Assembly: GCA_050288085.1 (NCBI GenBank)
Contig: JBNKDD010000118.1
Location: 1 to 16,184 of the forward strand
DNA from: JBNKDD01 sp050288085
Lineage (GTDB): Bacteria > Chloroflexota > Anaerolineae > Aggregatilineales > UBA3940
Direction: 5' to 3'
Length of the DNA: 16,184 nucleotides
This document shows positions 1-7,109 of this stretch, one piece after another. The notes beneath the pieces were generated by a model. The model had not been told where the DNA came from. It did not search any database and saw only the letters and a list, made by a program, of their open reading frames with translations. The translations under genes were made by a program, and so were the position numbers. Position 1 is the first letter of the stretch; every line of letters begins with the position of its first letter.

Positions 1-336
1 TTCGAGCGTGGGGCACATGTCATCTACGGGCCAATGGCAGATGTCCATGTCTCCGGGCATGGCAACCGCGAGGATATTCGTATTATGCCGGAGGCCGTAA
101 ACCCCCGCTTCCTGATCCCGGTTAACGAGCATGATCATCTGGTCGGTGAGCCGCAATTTGTCAGCCGGGGATTTGTGTACTTGAAAGAGGCAGGCGATCT
201 GCTGGACGCAGGCCGCGAGGCAATCAAGCAGCAGTACCATAATGGGGCACGCGACCTGGGCCGTGTGTTGGAGGACTTTTTCTATCGGGAGACTCAGTCA
301 CGGCCCATCGTACTGCCCCGTTACATTCAGGTGTAA
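1..336 (+). CDS. RNase J-like protein, 3' part, with an internal deletion
   Basis: The reading frame is open from base 1, so the 5' part lies outside the window. The first residues (GPMADVHVSGHGNREDI) match the end of the beta-CASP region of RNase J, a metallo-beta-lactamase-fold ribonuclease of RNA decay. The C-terminal half (VSRGFVYLKEAGDLL, then FFYRETQSRPIVLP) matches the RNase J C-terminal region. In normal RNase J an IPVHGEYRHL-type motif is followed by about 80-90 residues before the SRGFVY motif. Here IPVNEHDHLVGEP runs straight into VSRGFVY, so that stretch is missing and HGE is replaced by NEH. The deletion is in frame, so a protein could still be made, but loss of the conserved His argues against normal catalysis. 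It could be a decaying paralogue. The family call is firm; the functional state is inferred. Confidence 0.75.
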   Translation, partial: FERGAHVIYGPMADVHVSGHGNREDIRIMPEAVNPRFLIPVNEHDHLVGEPQFVSRGFVYLKEAGDLLDAGREAIKQQYHNGARDLGRVLEDFFYRETQSRPIVLPRYIQV

Positions 337-389
337 TATGGCATGGAGCTTCGATAGAGTCCCGGTGCTCGATCTTATCCGTTTTTGGA

Positions 390-2732
390 TTAGTCCGGTG
401 GCAGTCTCCGCAGTTTGTCATACGCAGATTGTGCCTGCTGTGGTTGGTCGCTCAATTCATATGCCTGGGCTAAATGTAGATATAAGTCTCGAAGCTGAGA
501 TTGGACTTCAACGCTGCCGGGCAATTCTTCTTTAGCCAGTTGGAGCGCTTTTTCCAGATGTGCCTTCGCTTCGTTCACGGCAGCGAGGCGGAGCGCTTCT
601 TTCCCGGCAGCCAGGCTGTGGCGAAACGCGACTTCCGCCAGCCCGGCAGCGATCGCATGATAGGCCAACACAGCCTTCGAGCCCCCATCTACCTCAAGGA
701 CACCCAATGCGCGACGATGAAAAAGCCGCCGCCGCGCATCCCCGGCCTCGGTATAGACCACATCACGGATCATATTATGGGTGAATGTGTAAGTACTGGC
801 AGTACCAGTCTGTGCCACTTCAAGCAAGAGCTGCCCGCTGACTAATTCGTCCAGGGCTGGCAGCCCGATATCTTCTGCCAAGTTGGAGATGGCGCACAGG
901 CGCTCGAAAGTAAGCCTCAACTCGAGGACAGCTCCGGCTGCCAGGAGCGAAAATGCGTTCGGGCTGAGGCGGCTCAAACGAGAGCGGAGCACCGCCCGTA
1001 CAGTAGATGGGACGCGAATCGCCTCCCCCAGATCATGCTCCGCATCAACCTCAAAACCCCATTGGCTCTCCCTCAACAGTTTCGGGTGGAGTACCCTACG
1101 CTCGAGCATGTCCTTCAGGGATTCCATCAAATAAAATGGATGTCCGCGAGTTTCGTTGAACACCCACTGGGCGAAATCGGCATCGGAGGGCTCCAGTATG
1201 GACAGCATCATTTGCACTGTATCCTGTTCCTCTAACGATCCCAGCTCAAGATGAAACGGCCCCAATTCACGCCCCATCCGTGCCAGCCACTCAATCAGAT
1301 TTGACAGCCTGGGTTGGACGGGCGGCTGCAAGGCCTCTGAGCGCAGGCTGACCAACAACAGGATCCGCGCTTCGCTCTCTCGCCAGCGGCGGACGGCGTA
1401 CACCAACCAGTCCAGCGTCGCGCTGTCCGCCCACTGTAAATCGTCCACGAACAGCACCAGCGGCGACTGACCAGCCAGGGCCAGCGTCAACTGCACCAGA
1501 GATTCGAAAAGCTGCGTTCGACCGCCATCCACTTCCAAATAAGCGGCAGGCAGCTCAGCGTAAAGTTCGCGTAATTCCGGCAGCAGGTGACTCAACGGGG
1601 CTAACCAGGTTTCCCCTAACACATCCGCCGGTGTGTCTTCCCGATCAATCCAGGGGCGGACAGCCTCGATCAGCGGCTGGTACGACATGCGACTACCACT
1701 CTCAAATGCGCGTCCTTGCAGCACATTGGCTCCCTGGGAAACACTCCAGGCCAGGAATGCCCGAGCCAGCCGGGTTTTGCCAATCCCTGCCTCGCCGCGC
1801 AGCACCACGGTTTGGGGCCGACCTGTGGCAGCATATCCGTAGTGCACCACCAGGGCTTGGTACTCATTTGTGCGCCCTGTGAATAAGTTTCCAAGAAAAG
1901 TAACGGGTGTATCGGGCTGCCGCTGCTGGGGCACAGCGCGACGGGCAGGGTGTTGAGTGCGAATGCGCATAGCCAGTGCCTCTGTGTCTGGTTCTGGCTT
2001 CACGCTCAATTCAGCCGCCAGAATGGTGCGGCAGGCATCATAGGTCCCGAGAGCCTGACCCCGCTCGCCCGCTGCAAAGTGGGCACGCATCTTGCGGCGA
2101 TAGGCAACTTCGTTCAGCGCATCCAGTGAGATCCAGAGCGAGGTGGTCTCGGCTGTAGCAGCAAATTCGCCTCTCGTAAACTGGATTTCTGACAGCCGGT
2201 CGAGGATCAGGTTCAGGCGACGCCGCCAGACTTCGCGCTGGACGTTTGCCCAATCGTCAAAGCCGGGCGCGTCGCCCAGTGAAAACCCGGTGAGAAAATC
2301 GCCACGGTAGCAGGTTATGGCTGAACGCAGCAAGGGCAGGCTGGCCGCATTCTCCGGTTGTACACGGTTGGAGCGGTCGGCACGGGCCAGGGCATAGGCC
2401 TGTTCCACCGTGTGCAGATCAAGATCGATATCGGCGTCCGAATTCAGCGCCAGTGTATGGTGCGTGATAGAGAGGAAGAAGGCCTGGGCTGAACTCAGGG
2501 CGGTTTTCAGGTGACCGAGCGTGTTACGGAGTGACGCGTAGCTGCGCTCCTGGTTTGATTCCGGCCAGAGAAGGGCAGCTAGATGCTCACGCGGTTGTGA
2601 TCCACCCTCAAGTGCCAGATAGATTAGCAACGCCAGTGTTTTACGCGTGGGAAACGTCAGCAGCTTTTCACCAAGACGCACTTCTGGTGGCCCCAGCAAA
2701 TAGAGTTGTAACGATGGTGAATAGCCGGACAC
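390..2732 (-). CDS. BTAD/SARP-type transcriptional regulator with AAA ATPase domain, C-terminally shortened
   Basis: About 780 residues. The N-terminus (LQLYLLGPPEVRLGEKLLTF, then REHLAALLWPESNQERSYAS) is the winged-helix DNA-binding domain of SARP/AfsR-type activators, followed by a bacterial transcriptional activator domain to about residue 255. An AAA/NB-ARC-like ATPase follows, with Walker A GEAGIGKT near residues 313-320 and Walker B LVLFVDDLQWAD near 425-436. The last 80 residues form the beginning of TPR-type helices (AKAHLEKALQLAKEE, LYLHLAQAYELSDQPQQA). Relatives usually carry a longer TPR array of several hundred residues, so this copy looks truncated; no continuation was found in other frames below 420. 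Two GTG codons are possible starts (2738 and 2732). The one at 2732 lies 8 nt after AAGGA (2741-2745), whereas the upstream one is only 2 nt from it, so 2732 is preferred. Targets are unknown; the divergent genes at 2973 onward are candidates. Confidence 0.88.
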   Translation of the reverse strand: MSGYSPSLQLYLLGPPEVRLGEKLLTFPTRKTLALLIYLALEGGSQPREHLAALLWPESNQERSYASLRNTLGHLKTALSSAQAFFLSITHHTLALNSDADIDLDLHTVEQAYALARADRSNRVQPENAASLPLLRSAITCYRGDFLTGFSLGDAPGFDDWANVQREVWRRRLNLILDRLSEIQFTRGEFAATAETTSLWISLDALNEVAYRRKMRAHFAAGERGQALGTYDACRTILAAELSVKPEPDTEALAMRIRTQHPARRAVPQQRQPDTPVTFLGNLFTGRTNEYQALVVHYGYAATGRPQTVVLRGEAGIGKTRLARAFLAWSVSQGANVLQGRAFESGSRMSYQPLIEAVRPWIDREDTPADVLGETWLAPLSHLLPELRELYAELPAAYLEVDGGRTQLFESLVQLTLALAGQSPLVLFVDDLQWADSATLDWLVYAVRRWRESEARILLLVSLRSEALQPPVQPRLSNLIEWLARMGRELGPFHLELGSLEEQDTVQMMLSILEPSDADFAQWVFNETRGHPFYLMESLKDMLERRVLHPKLLRESQWGFEVDAEHDLGEAIRVPSTVRAVLRSRLSRLSPNAFSLLAAGAVLELRLTFERLCAISNLAEDIGLPALDELVSGQLLLEVAQTGTASTYTFTHNMIRDVVYTEAGDARRRLFHRRALGVLEVDGGSKAVLAYHAIAAGLAEVAFRHSLAAGKEALRLAAVNEAKAHLEKALQLAKEELPGSVEVQSQLRDLYLHLAQAYELSDQPQQAQSAYDKLRRLPPD

Positions 2733-2798
2733 GATCACATTCCTTGTAACGCTCTTGAGACGCTACTTCATTATACTGAATTTATGAAGCTCAAAACC
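2686..2798 (-). repeat. Dispersed repeat, copy A (regulator promoter and first codons)
   Basis: This segment aligns without gaps to 8590-8702 at a constant offset of 5904 bases, with about 14 mismatches by eye over 113 bp. It contains the promoter, ribosome binding site and first 15 or so codons of the regulator. Most mismatches fall in the first 17 bases (coding) and the leader, while the -10 and -35 are unchanged. Confidence 0.85.
2770..2798 (-). promoter_or_regulatory. Promoter of the BTAD regulator gene
   Basis: Read on the minus strand, a perfect TATAAT occupies 2775-2770 and GGTTTT occupies 2798-2793, separated by 17 nt. Transcription would start near 2763, about 30 nt before the preferred GTG start. 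The same -10, spacer length and -35 recur at 8674-8702, and the sequence similarity between the two copies ends at the outer edge of the -35 box. The -10 is convincing; the -35 is weak, so an activator may be needed. Confidence 0.6.
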
Positions 2799-2972
2799 AG
2801 ACTTGAGTCAGCCTGGAACAGGTCATATGAACCGGTTTGGCCGGATAAAAACTAACCCGGTTGACCCGTATTTCCGCCCCCTCAGATGTCAATCGCAATG
2901 AGGTTTACCGGCTCGTAGATGGGGCATTCAAGCTGGTTGTTAGTAAGAGAAACGTTCTGGAGGATACTCTCA

Positions 2973-3356
2973 ATGCCCGGCATTATTCTGACGTTCCCGA
3001 TTGTGACCGGCAAGGTTGAAGCCTGGCGGCGTTTTTGCCAGGAATTAGCCGGTTCTCGGCGGCAAATGTATGAAGCATCTCGCCAGCGGCTGGGTATCAC
3101 GCTTGAGCGGTTGGCGCTGGTAGAGAGCGCCTTCGGATCGGCGGCAGTGACTACTCTGGAAGCCCACGATGTAAGTCAGGCACTGGGCCAAATTATTACA
3201 TCCGACCTTCCATTTGATCACTGGTATCGAGAGAAAATACAGGAGCTGCATGGAGTCAATTTATCCAGGTATGAGGACTTCTCCCAACAAGCACCACCCC
3301 CAGAAAATCAGGAGCTGCTCTTTGAGTGGGTGTTACCTTCTGGCATTGGTGATTGA
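2973..3356 (+). CDS. Uncharacterised 127-aa protein, DUF6176-like, possible dimeric alpha/beta-barrel fold
   Basis: The start at 2973 (MPGIILTFPIVTGKVEAW) is chosen because GGAGGA (2959-2964) lies 8 nt upstream; an in-frame start at 2919 has no comparable site. The protein has a short beta strand, then KVEAWRRFCQELAGSRRQMY, a helix-rich middle, SDLPFDHWYREKIQELHGVNL, and an acidic, proline-containing tail. The spacing of a beta strand, a Lys/Glu/Trp helix and the FDxWxxE(x)nHGxxL motif resembles small ferredoxin-like or EthD-like proteins such as DUF6176, and I recall similar uncharacterised sequences, but no catalytic residues are evident. It is soluble, with no signal peptide. It lies divergent from the BTAD regulator across a 240-bp spacer, which makes it a possible target. 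The function is not known to me. Confidence 0.75.
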   Translation: MPGIILTFPIVTGKVEAWRRFCQELAGSRRQMYEASRQRLGITLERLALVESAFGSAAVTTLEAHDVSQALGQIITSDLPFDHWYREKIQELHGVNLSRYEDFSQQAPPPENQELLFEWVLPSGIGD

Positions 3357-3493
3357 CGCGGCTTAGCTCAAAATCGGCGGGTTGACTAGGGGCACACTCG
3401 ACTGAGAAGCACCGGACGAACGCATCTTGAAACACTATCGATACTTCTAATGGTAACGAATAAGAAACGATTAGTGTGGGAGAAAGAAACCAA

Positions 3494-3772
3494 ATGAATA
3501 CCATTATATGGCTTATCGCAGGGGCGTTTGTCGGCTGGCTCGCAAGCGTCATCATGAGTACCAACAGGCGGCAGGGGCTGGTTATCGACATTATGGCCGG
3601 ACTCGTCGGCGCGTTTCTGGCGGGTTATTTCCTGGCGCCTTTCCTTGGTATCTCGATCATCGATCAGAATAGTTTCAGTATCCCGACGCTGCTCGTATCC
3701 CTCCTGGGCACAGTCATCTTGCTGGCCGTCGTGCGCTTGTTCAACCCCCATGGGCGACGACACGCAGATTAA
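3494..3772 (+). CDS. GlsB/YeaQ/YmgE family small membrane protein (transglycosylase-associated protein)
   Basis: 92 residues starting at ATG 3494, with the purine-rich GGGAGAAAG (3478-3486) as ribosome binding site. A GTG at 3476 would add six residues but has no separate binding site. There are three hydrophobic segments: residues about 3-22 (IIWLIAGAFVGWLASVIM), 33-55 (IDIMAGLVGAFLAGYF) and 64-84 (PTLLVSLLGTVILLAVVRLF). The length, the glycine-rich spacing and the G-x-x-D-I-x-x-G-x-x-G-A core are typical of this family, which is associated with general stress responses in many bacteria; the biochemical role is unsettled. It is followed by other small membrane proteins on the same strand, with gaps of 230 bp and 57 bp. 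Confidence 0.88.
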   Translation: MNTIIWLIAGAFVGWLASVIMSTNRRQGLVIDIMAGLVGAFLAGYFLAPFLGISIIDQNSFSIPTLLVSLLGTVILLAVVRLFNPHGRRHAD

Positions 3773-3914
3773 TGGGGTGGTGGAATACCGGCTGAACAAG
3801 TGATTGATTAGCCTGGCAATGAGCAGCACGCTTCAGAAGCATGAGGCTTCGGCTGGTAGTCGGCAAGAGGTTCAACACGTATCGTAAACACAGATTACAT
3901 CGGCATCTAAAGAT

Positions 3915-3953
3915 TGCAATGGGCGCAGCTGCATGCGCTCTGCGCCTATTGCA
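3915..3953. other. Strong inverted repeat between two membrane-protein genes
   Basis: TGCAATGGGCGCAG (3915-3928) pairs with CTGCGCCTATTGCA (3940-3953), giving 14 consecutive pairs including one G-U, around an 11-nt loop (3929-3939). There is no run of T after the right arm, so it is not a canonical intrinsic terminator on either strand. It lies 50 nt upstream of the next start codon and could be an mRNA processing or stabilising hairpin, or a protein-binding palindrome. Confidence 0.6.
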
Positions 3954-4002
3954 TGGAATGTAGCACTCCCAATCCCTCGCATCGAAAAAAGAGGAGGCAA
4001 GG

Positions 4003-4374
4003 ATGGAACTCTCAGTCTCAATGATTTTCAGAGCCGGGATTGTCTGGGGGGTTGTGGCGATCTTGCTGGCTATTGTCAGCAGTGTGCTCGCGCCGTCCCT
4101 GACGGTGGTAGCTGGTCTCACACTGGTGACTTTTGCCTTCACGATGTCAGGTATCCACTACGCCGCCAAATCACACAGTGCCTCTTTGAGCAGCGGCCTG
4201 GGTGGTGCGCTGGCAGGTGTGGTGGCCGCCAATCTACTCTTGCTGCTCCGGTTTGTGCCACTGAATCTTCCCGTTCCGGGTGATTCGATGACAGATTTAA
4301 TAGGTACGCTGGTTGTTGGCTTACTGATAGGTGCAGCCGGAGGCCTGGCCTTCAACGTTATCGTACGAAAATAA
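4003..4374 (+). CDS. Uncharacterised four-TM membrane protein, 123 aa
   Basis: ATG 4003 has GAGGAGG (3991-3997) 5 nt upstream. Four hydrophobic segments are visible: residues about 8-30, 33-55, 62-85 and 96-119. They are separated by very short loops, and only one loop (GIHYAAKSHSASLSS) is notably polar. The last segment is glycine/alanine rich (GLLIGAAGGLAFNVIV) and ends with a short basic tail. No conserved catalytic residues or known domain is recognised; it resembles small integral membrane proteins of the kind that accompany stress genes. It sits between the GlsB-like and YtxH-like genes on the same strand, which is the main hint to its role. The reading frame is secure because of the ribosome binding site and the consistent hydrophobic pattern; the function is unknown. 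Confidence 0.8.
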   Translation: MELSVSMIFRAGIVWGVVAILLAIVSSVLAPSLTVVAGLTLVTFAFTMSGIHYAAKSHSASLSSGLGGALAGVVAANLLLLLRFVPLNLPVPGDSMTDLIGTLVVGLLIGAAGGLAFNVIVRK

Positions 4375-4431
4375 AGGAAGCCACCACCTACGATATGCAA
4401 AGTTTCGAGTAAACATAGGAATAAAACAAAC

Positions 4432-4776
4432 ATGAATGATCAAAATCAAGCTCTTAGTAATACAAAGTACTTCTTAGCCGGGTTGCTGGCAGGTGGCCTT
4501 GTTGGCATGGCGACAATGCTGCTGCTGGCACCCCAATCGGGGGAAAAGACCCGTGGCGAGATTCAGCTCAAAGGCATCAAATTGCGCGATCAGGCCACTG
4601 AGACTGCAAAAGGAGCCATGGAGCAGGCTCGCCAGACAACTCAGCAGATCACAGGCGATGTGCGCGAGAAGGCTGAAGAACTCCAGCAGCGCGGACACGA
4701 TTTGCTCGGCGAGCAACGGGAACGCCTGTCCACCTTCGTAGAAGGTAAGAACAAGGACATCGAGGACCCGACTTAA
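4432..4776 (+). CDS. YtxH-like membrane-anchored stress protein
   Basis: 114 residues. A single N-terminal membrane segment (residues about 13-32, FLAGLLAGGLVGMATMLLLA) is followed directly by PQSGEKTRGEI. This G-x-x-x-G membrane helix plus LLxAPxSGxxTR signature is diagnostic of the YtxH domain. The rest is a long, charged, glutamine- and alanine-rich helix (QATETAKGAMEQARQTTQQI and onward) likely to form a coiled coil or amphipathic rod, ending in an acidic tail. In Bacillus, YtxH belongs to the general stress regulon; elsewhere the function is poorly defined. An AGGA lies 12 nt before the ATG, rather far, so translation may be moderate. Its neighbours are small membrane proteins upstream and a fatty-acid desaturase 100 nt downstream. 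Confidence 0.88.
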   Translation: MNDQNQALSNTKYFLAGLLAGGLVGMATMLLLAPQSGEKTRGEIQLKGIKLRDQATETAKGAMEQARQTTQQITGDVREKAEELQQRGHDLLGEQRERLSTFVEGKNKDIEDPT

Positions 4777-4876
4777 CAACCGGAGAGCTTTGCATAACTC
4801 TACCTCAGACTGGGGAGGGGACGGGGGACATTCTATAGGGGTCAGGTTATGCGAAGCCCTAAAAGACGAGGATGAC

Positions 4877-5896
4877 ATGGACAGTAAACAGAAAATCTCA
4901 ACTAAGAACAACCTGGTCTGGCGCGAAGCAGTGGCCAGATACCAAAATCCGGATACCTTGCGCAGCACATGGCAGATCATCAATTCAATTGGCCCGTACC
5001 TTATCTTGTGGGTTTTGATGTGGCTTAGTCTGAGCATAAGCTATTGGCTCACTCTGGGACTGGCAGTCGTGGCAGCTGGCTTTATGGTGCGGATCTTCAT
5101 TATTTTCCATGATTGCGGCCACGGATCGTTCTTTAAGTCGAAGAAGGCGAATAAGCTCTGGGGTGGCATTACGGGGATTTTGACCTTTACACCTTTTGAG
5201 CAGTGGCGGCACGATCATGCACTGCATCACGCCTCGGCAGGAGACCTGGACAGACGCGGCTTTGGGGATATCTGGACGCTTACTTACCAGGAATACCTTG
5301 CCCTGCCTCGATTAAAACGGCTTGGATACCGGTTATTCCGCCACCCTCTGGTTATGTTTGGTTTTGGCCCTATATACACATTTGTCATAAAAACGCGATT
5401 CGCAAAACGTCATGATAGCCCACAGGCGCGCAGGAGTGTGCTTATCACCAACCTCGCTTTGCTGGGGATCATCATCTCTGCACATTTCTTAATTGGCCTC
5501 CAGGCCTATATCCTGATCCAACTTCCAATTATGGTAATTGGTGGGGCGGTAGGTGTATGGCTGTTTTACGTACAACACACCTTCGAGCCACCCTACTGGG
5601 AACGTCATACTGAATGGGATTTCACGACAGCAGCATTGCAGGGCAGTTCCTTCTATAAACTGCCCAAAGTGTTACAGTGGTTTACCGGGAATATTGGTAT
5701 TCATCACATTCATCACCTAAGCCCACTCATTCCAAATTACTATCTGGCTCGGTGCCAGGATGAAAACGATATCTTCCACAACATTGAGCCGCTCACCATG
5801 CGGGCCAGCCTCAGGTCGCTGAATATGCGCGTCTGGGATGAAAAATTGGAGAAGATGCTAAGTTTCCGCGAGATGCGGCGACTCTATGATCAATAG
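4877..5896 (+). CDS. Membrane fatty-acid desaturase (delta-12/omega-6 type)
   Basis: 339 residues from ATG 4877. An upstream TTG at 4790 would add 29 residues of no recognisable character, and GAGGA (4868-4872) precedes 4877. All three histidine boxes of di-iron membrane desaturases are present: HDCGH at 78-82, HDHALHH at 112-118 and HHIHH at 276-280. Hydrophobic segments lie before the first box (residues 35-75), after the second box, and around residues 190-240, as expected for a four-TM acyl-lipid desaturase. It would introduce a double bond into membrane acyl chains using O2 and an electron donor that is not encoded in this window. Its length and the HHIHH third box fit the DesA/delta-12 branch better than the delta-9 acyl-CoA branch. 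An oxygen-dependent enzyme implies an aerobic or microaerophilic host. Its neighbours, YtxH-like and SPFH proteins, point to membrane adaptation. Confidence 0.93.
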   Translation: MDSKQKISTKNNLVWREAVARYQNPDTLRSTWQIINSIGPYLILWVLMWLSLSISYWLTLGLAVVAAGFMVRIFIIFHDCGHGSFFKSKKANKLWGGITGILTFTPFEQWRHDHALHHASAGDLDRRGFGDIWTLTYQEYLALPRLKRLGYRLFRHPLVMFGFGPIYTFVIKTRFAKRHDSPQARRSVLITNLALLGIIISAHFLIGLQAYILIQLPIMVIGGAVGVWLFYVQHTFEPPYWERHTEWDFTTAALQGSSFYKLPKVLQWFTGNIGIHHIHHLSPLIPNYYLARCQDENDIFHNIEPLTMRASLRSLNMRVWDEKLEKMLSFREMRRLYDQ

Positions 5897-6009
5897 CCAT
5901 GTGGCGCTAAAGGCACCACCAGTGATGTCTGCTGATTCTCATTGGTTGAGTGCCTATAGCAATTTGGACACCTATTTTGGTCAAGAGATCTATTAACAAA
6001 GGAAATGCT

Positions 6010-6870
6010 ATGAGAATAATAATTGGCCCACTCTATACCCTGCGACCTTACGAGCGGGGCATCCAGGAAACCCTGGGTAAGTACAGCCGATTTGTGATGC
6101 CTGGGCTGGGCTTTCAAATCCCGCTTGTTCATATCACTCGCGTGCGCGATGTCCGCGAGCATACGATGGATATTGAACCTCAACCGGTGATCACCAAAGA
6201 TAACGTTGAGATTACAGTAGATGGTGTCATGTGGGTGCGCCCCACCGTCGATGAAGAAGGCATCAAGCGCACTTTTTATAACATCGACAATTGGAAGCGA
6301 GCAGTCATCCAGTTGGCAATGACGAATCTGCGTCAGGAGTTTGGCGAATTGTCGCTGGATGAGAGCCTGGTGGCTCGCGAGAAAATTGCCAACAATTTGC
6401 AGCGAATCCTGAACAGCTTCGCTGTCGAATGGGGACTGACTGTCAGCAAGGTAGAAATCCGCCTGATTGACCCCCCCGACGATATCAAAAAGGCCATGCA
6501 TAAACAGAAGACAGCCGAGCAAGAACGGCGTTCCATGAAACTGCTGGCGACGGGTGAGTTCGAGGCCGCCCAACAAGAAAAGTTGGCACTCATCCAGCGT
6601 GCTGAGGGAGAGCGCGAGGCAGTGATTCAAGTAGCCCAGGGCAAGGCTGAGGCCATTCGCCTGGTCAATGAGGCTGCCCACCAATACTTCGTCGGCAATG
6701 CTCAGGCTCTCAAGCAAATGGAGATGGTCGAAACCTCCCTACGTGAGAATGCCAAGGTCGTCATCACTGAACACGGTATCAGCCCGACCCTGCTTCTGGG
6801 CAGCCTGCCGGTCAGTGTACCGAGGGATGGAAACGGTGCTGGAGTTAAGACAAGAGAAATGAAGGAATAG
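6010..6870 (+). CDS. SPFH/Band 7 (stomatin/prohibitin-like) protein
   Basis: 286 residues from ATG 6010, preceded by AAAGGAAA. Residues about 10-180 form an SPFH domain (YERGIQETLGKYSRFVMPGL, then ITKDNVEITVDGVMWVRPT and ARRKIANNLQRIL-like text with SKVEIRLIDPPDDIKKAM). Residues 178-250 are a Glu/Ala/Gln-rich coiled coil (QQEKLALIQRAEGEREAVIQ) used by this family for oligomerisation. SPFH proteins build large membrane-associated assemblies that organise lipid microdomains or modulate proteases. Unlike most bacterial members it has no obvious N-terminal transmembrane helix; the domain begins at residue 5. No NfeD-type partner is present. Instead a 28-aa single-TM protein starts 28 nt after the stop and could supply the membrane anchor. 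It follows the desaturase after 113 nt. Confidence 0.92.
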   Translation: MRIIIGPLYTLRPYERGIQETLGKYSRFVMPGLGFQIPLVHITRVRDVREHTMDIEPQPVITKDNVEITVDGVMWVRPTVDEEGIKRTFYNIDNWKRAVIQLAMTNLRQEFGELSLDESLVAREKIANNLQRILNSFAVEWGLTVSKVEIRLIDPPDDIKKAMHKQKTAEQERRSMKLLATGEFEAAQQEKLALIQRAEGEREAVIQVAQGKAEAIRLVNEAAHQYFVGNAQALKQMEMVETSLRENAKVVITEHGISPTLLLGSLPVSVPRDGNGAGVKTREMKE

Positions 6871-6898
6871 TTGATGAAAGACGTGAGGAACAAGAGTA

Positions 6899-6985
6899 AT
6901 GGAGACCACCCTGTATGCCATCGCATTATTTGTGATTGTGGCCCTTTCGCTGGTAGCAGTCAGACAGAATAGGGACAGGCGGTAG
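6899..6985 (+). CDS. 28-aa single-TM microprotein downstream of SPFH gene
   Basis: A short frame starts at ATG 6899, with GAGGAA (6885-6890) 8 nt upstream, an ideal spacing. It encodes Met-Glu-Thr-Thr, then a hydrophobic stretch of about 17 residues (LYAIALFVIVALSLVAV), then a strongly basic end (RQNRDRR). This is a typical N-out/C-in bitopic microprotein by the positive-inside rule. It starts 28 nt after the SPFH stop, so the two are probably co-transcribed. A competing frame from ATG 6874, with no membrane character, overlaps it; the membrane-type composition and better binding site favour this one. The function is not known; a membrane tether or modulator of the SPFH assembly is a guess. 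Confidence 0.55.
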   Translation: METTLYAIALFVIVALSLVAVRQNRDRR

Positions 6986-7109
6986 CACACACACAAGATC
7001 ACACAGAAGATGAAATGACTTCCGAATACAGGAAGCGGAACGGCTCGAAGCTGAGATAGAGAATCCCGCCAATGACACCTGCTTATGCTCAAATCAGGAG
7101 GAAAAATCG

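Noticed and set aside
2919..2972. Longer start for the 127-aa protein
   Set aside because: GGAGGA lies 8 nt before ATG 2973, inside the longer version, and the added residues are not typical of the family.
3386..3829. 147-codon minus-strand frame opposite the GlsB-like gene
   Set aside because: Composition is that of an antisense shadow; the GlsB-like frame has typical membrane helices and a ribosome binding site.
3820..3870. GAAGC/GCTTC mini-hairpin as terminator after the GlsB-like gene
   Set aside because: The stem is only 5 bp and no T-run follows.
4790..4876. TTG start for the desaturase giving 29 extra residues
   Set aside because: The extra residues show no conservation or hydrophobic pattern and cover the G-rich leader; ATG 4877 has a binding site and the usual desaturase beginning.
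4474..5037. 187-codon minus-strand frame opposite YtxH and the desaturase start
   Set aside because: It crosses two recognised plus-strand genes and has no own ribosome binding site or recognisable motif.
5890..6717. 275-codon minus-strand open frame opposite the SPFH gene
   Set aside because: The plus strand carries an unmistakable SPFH domain and the minus frame is its reading-frame shadow, Leu/Ser/His-rich with no family resemblance.
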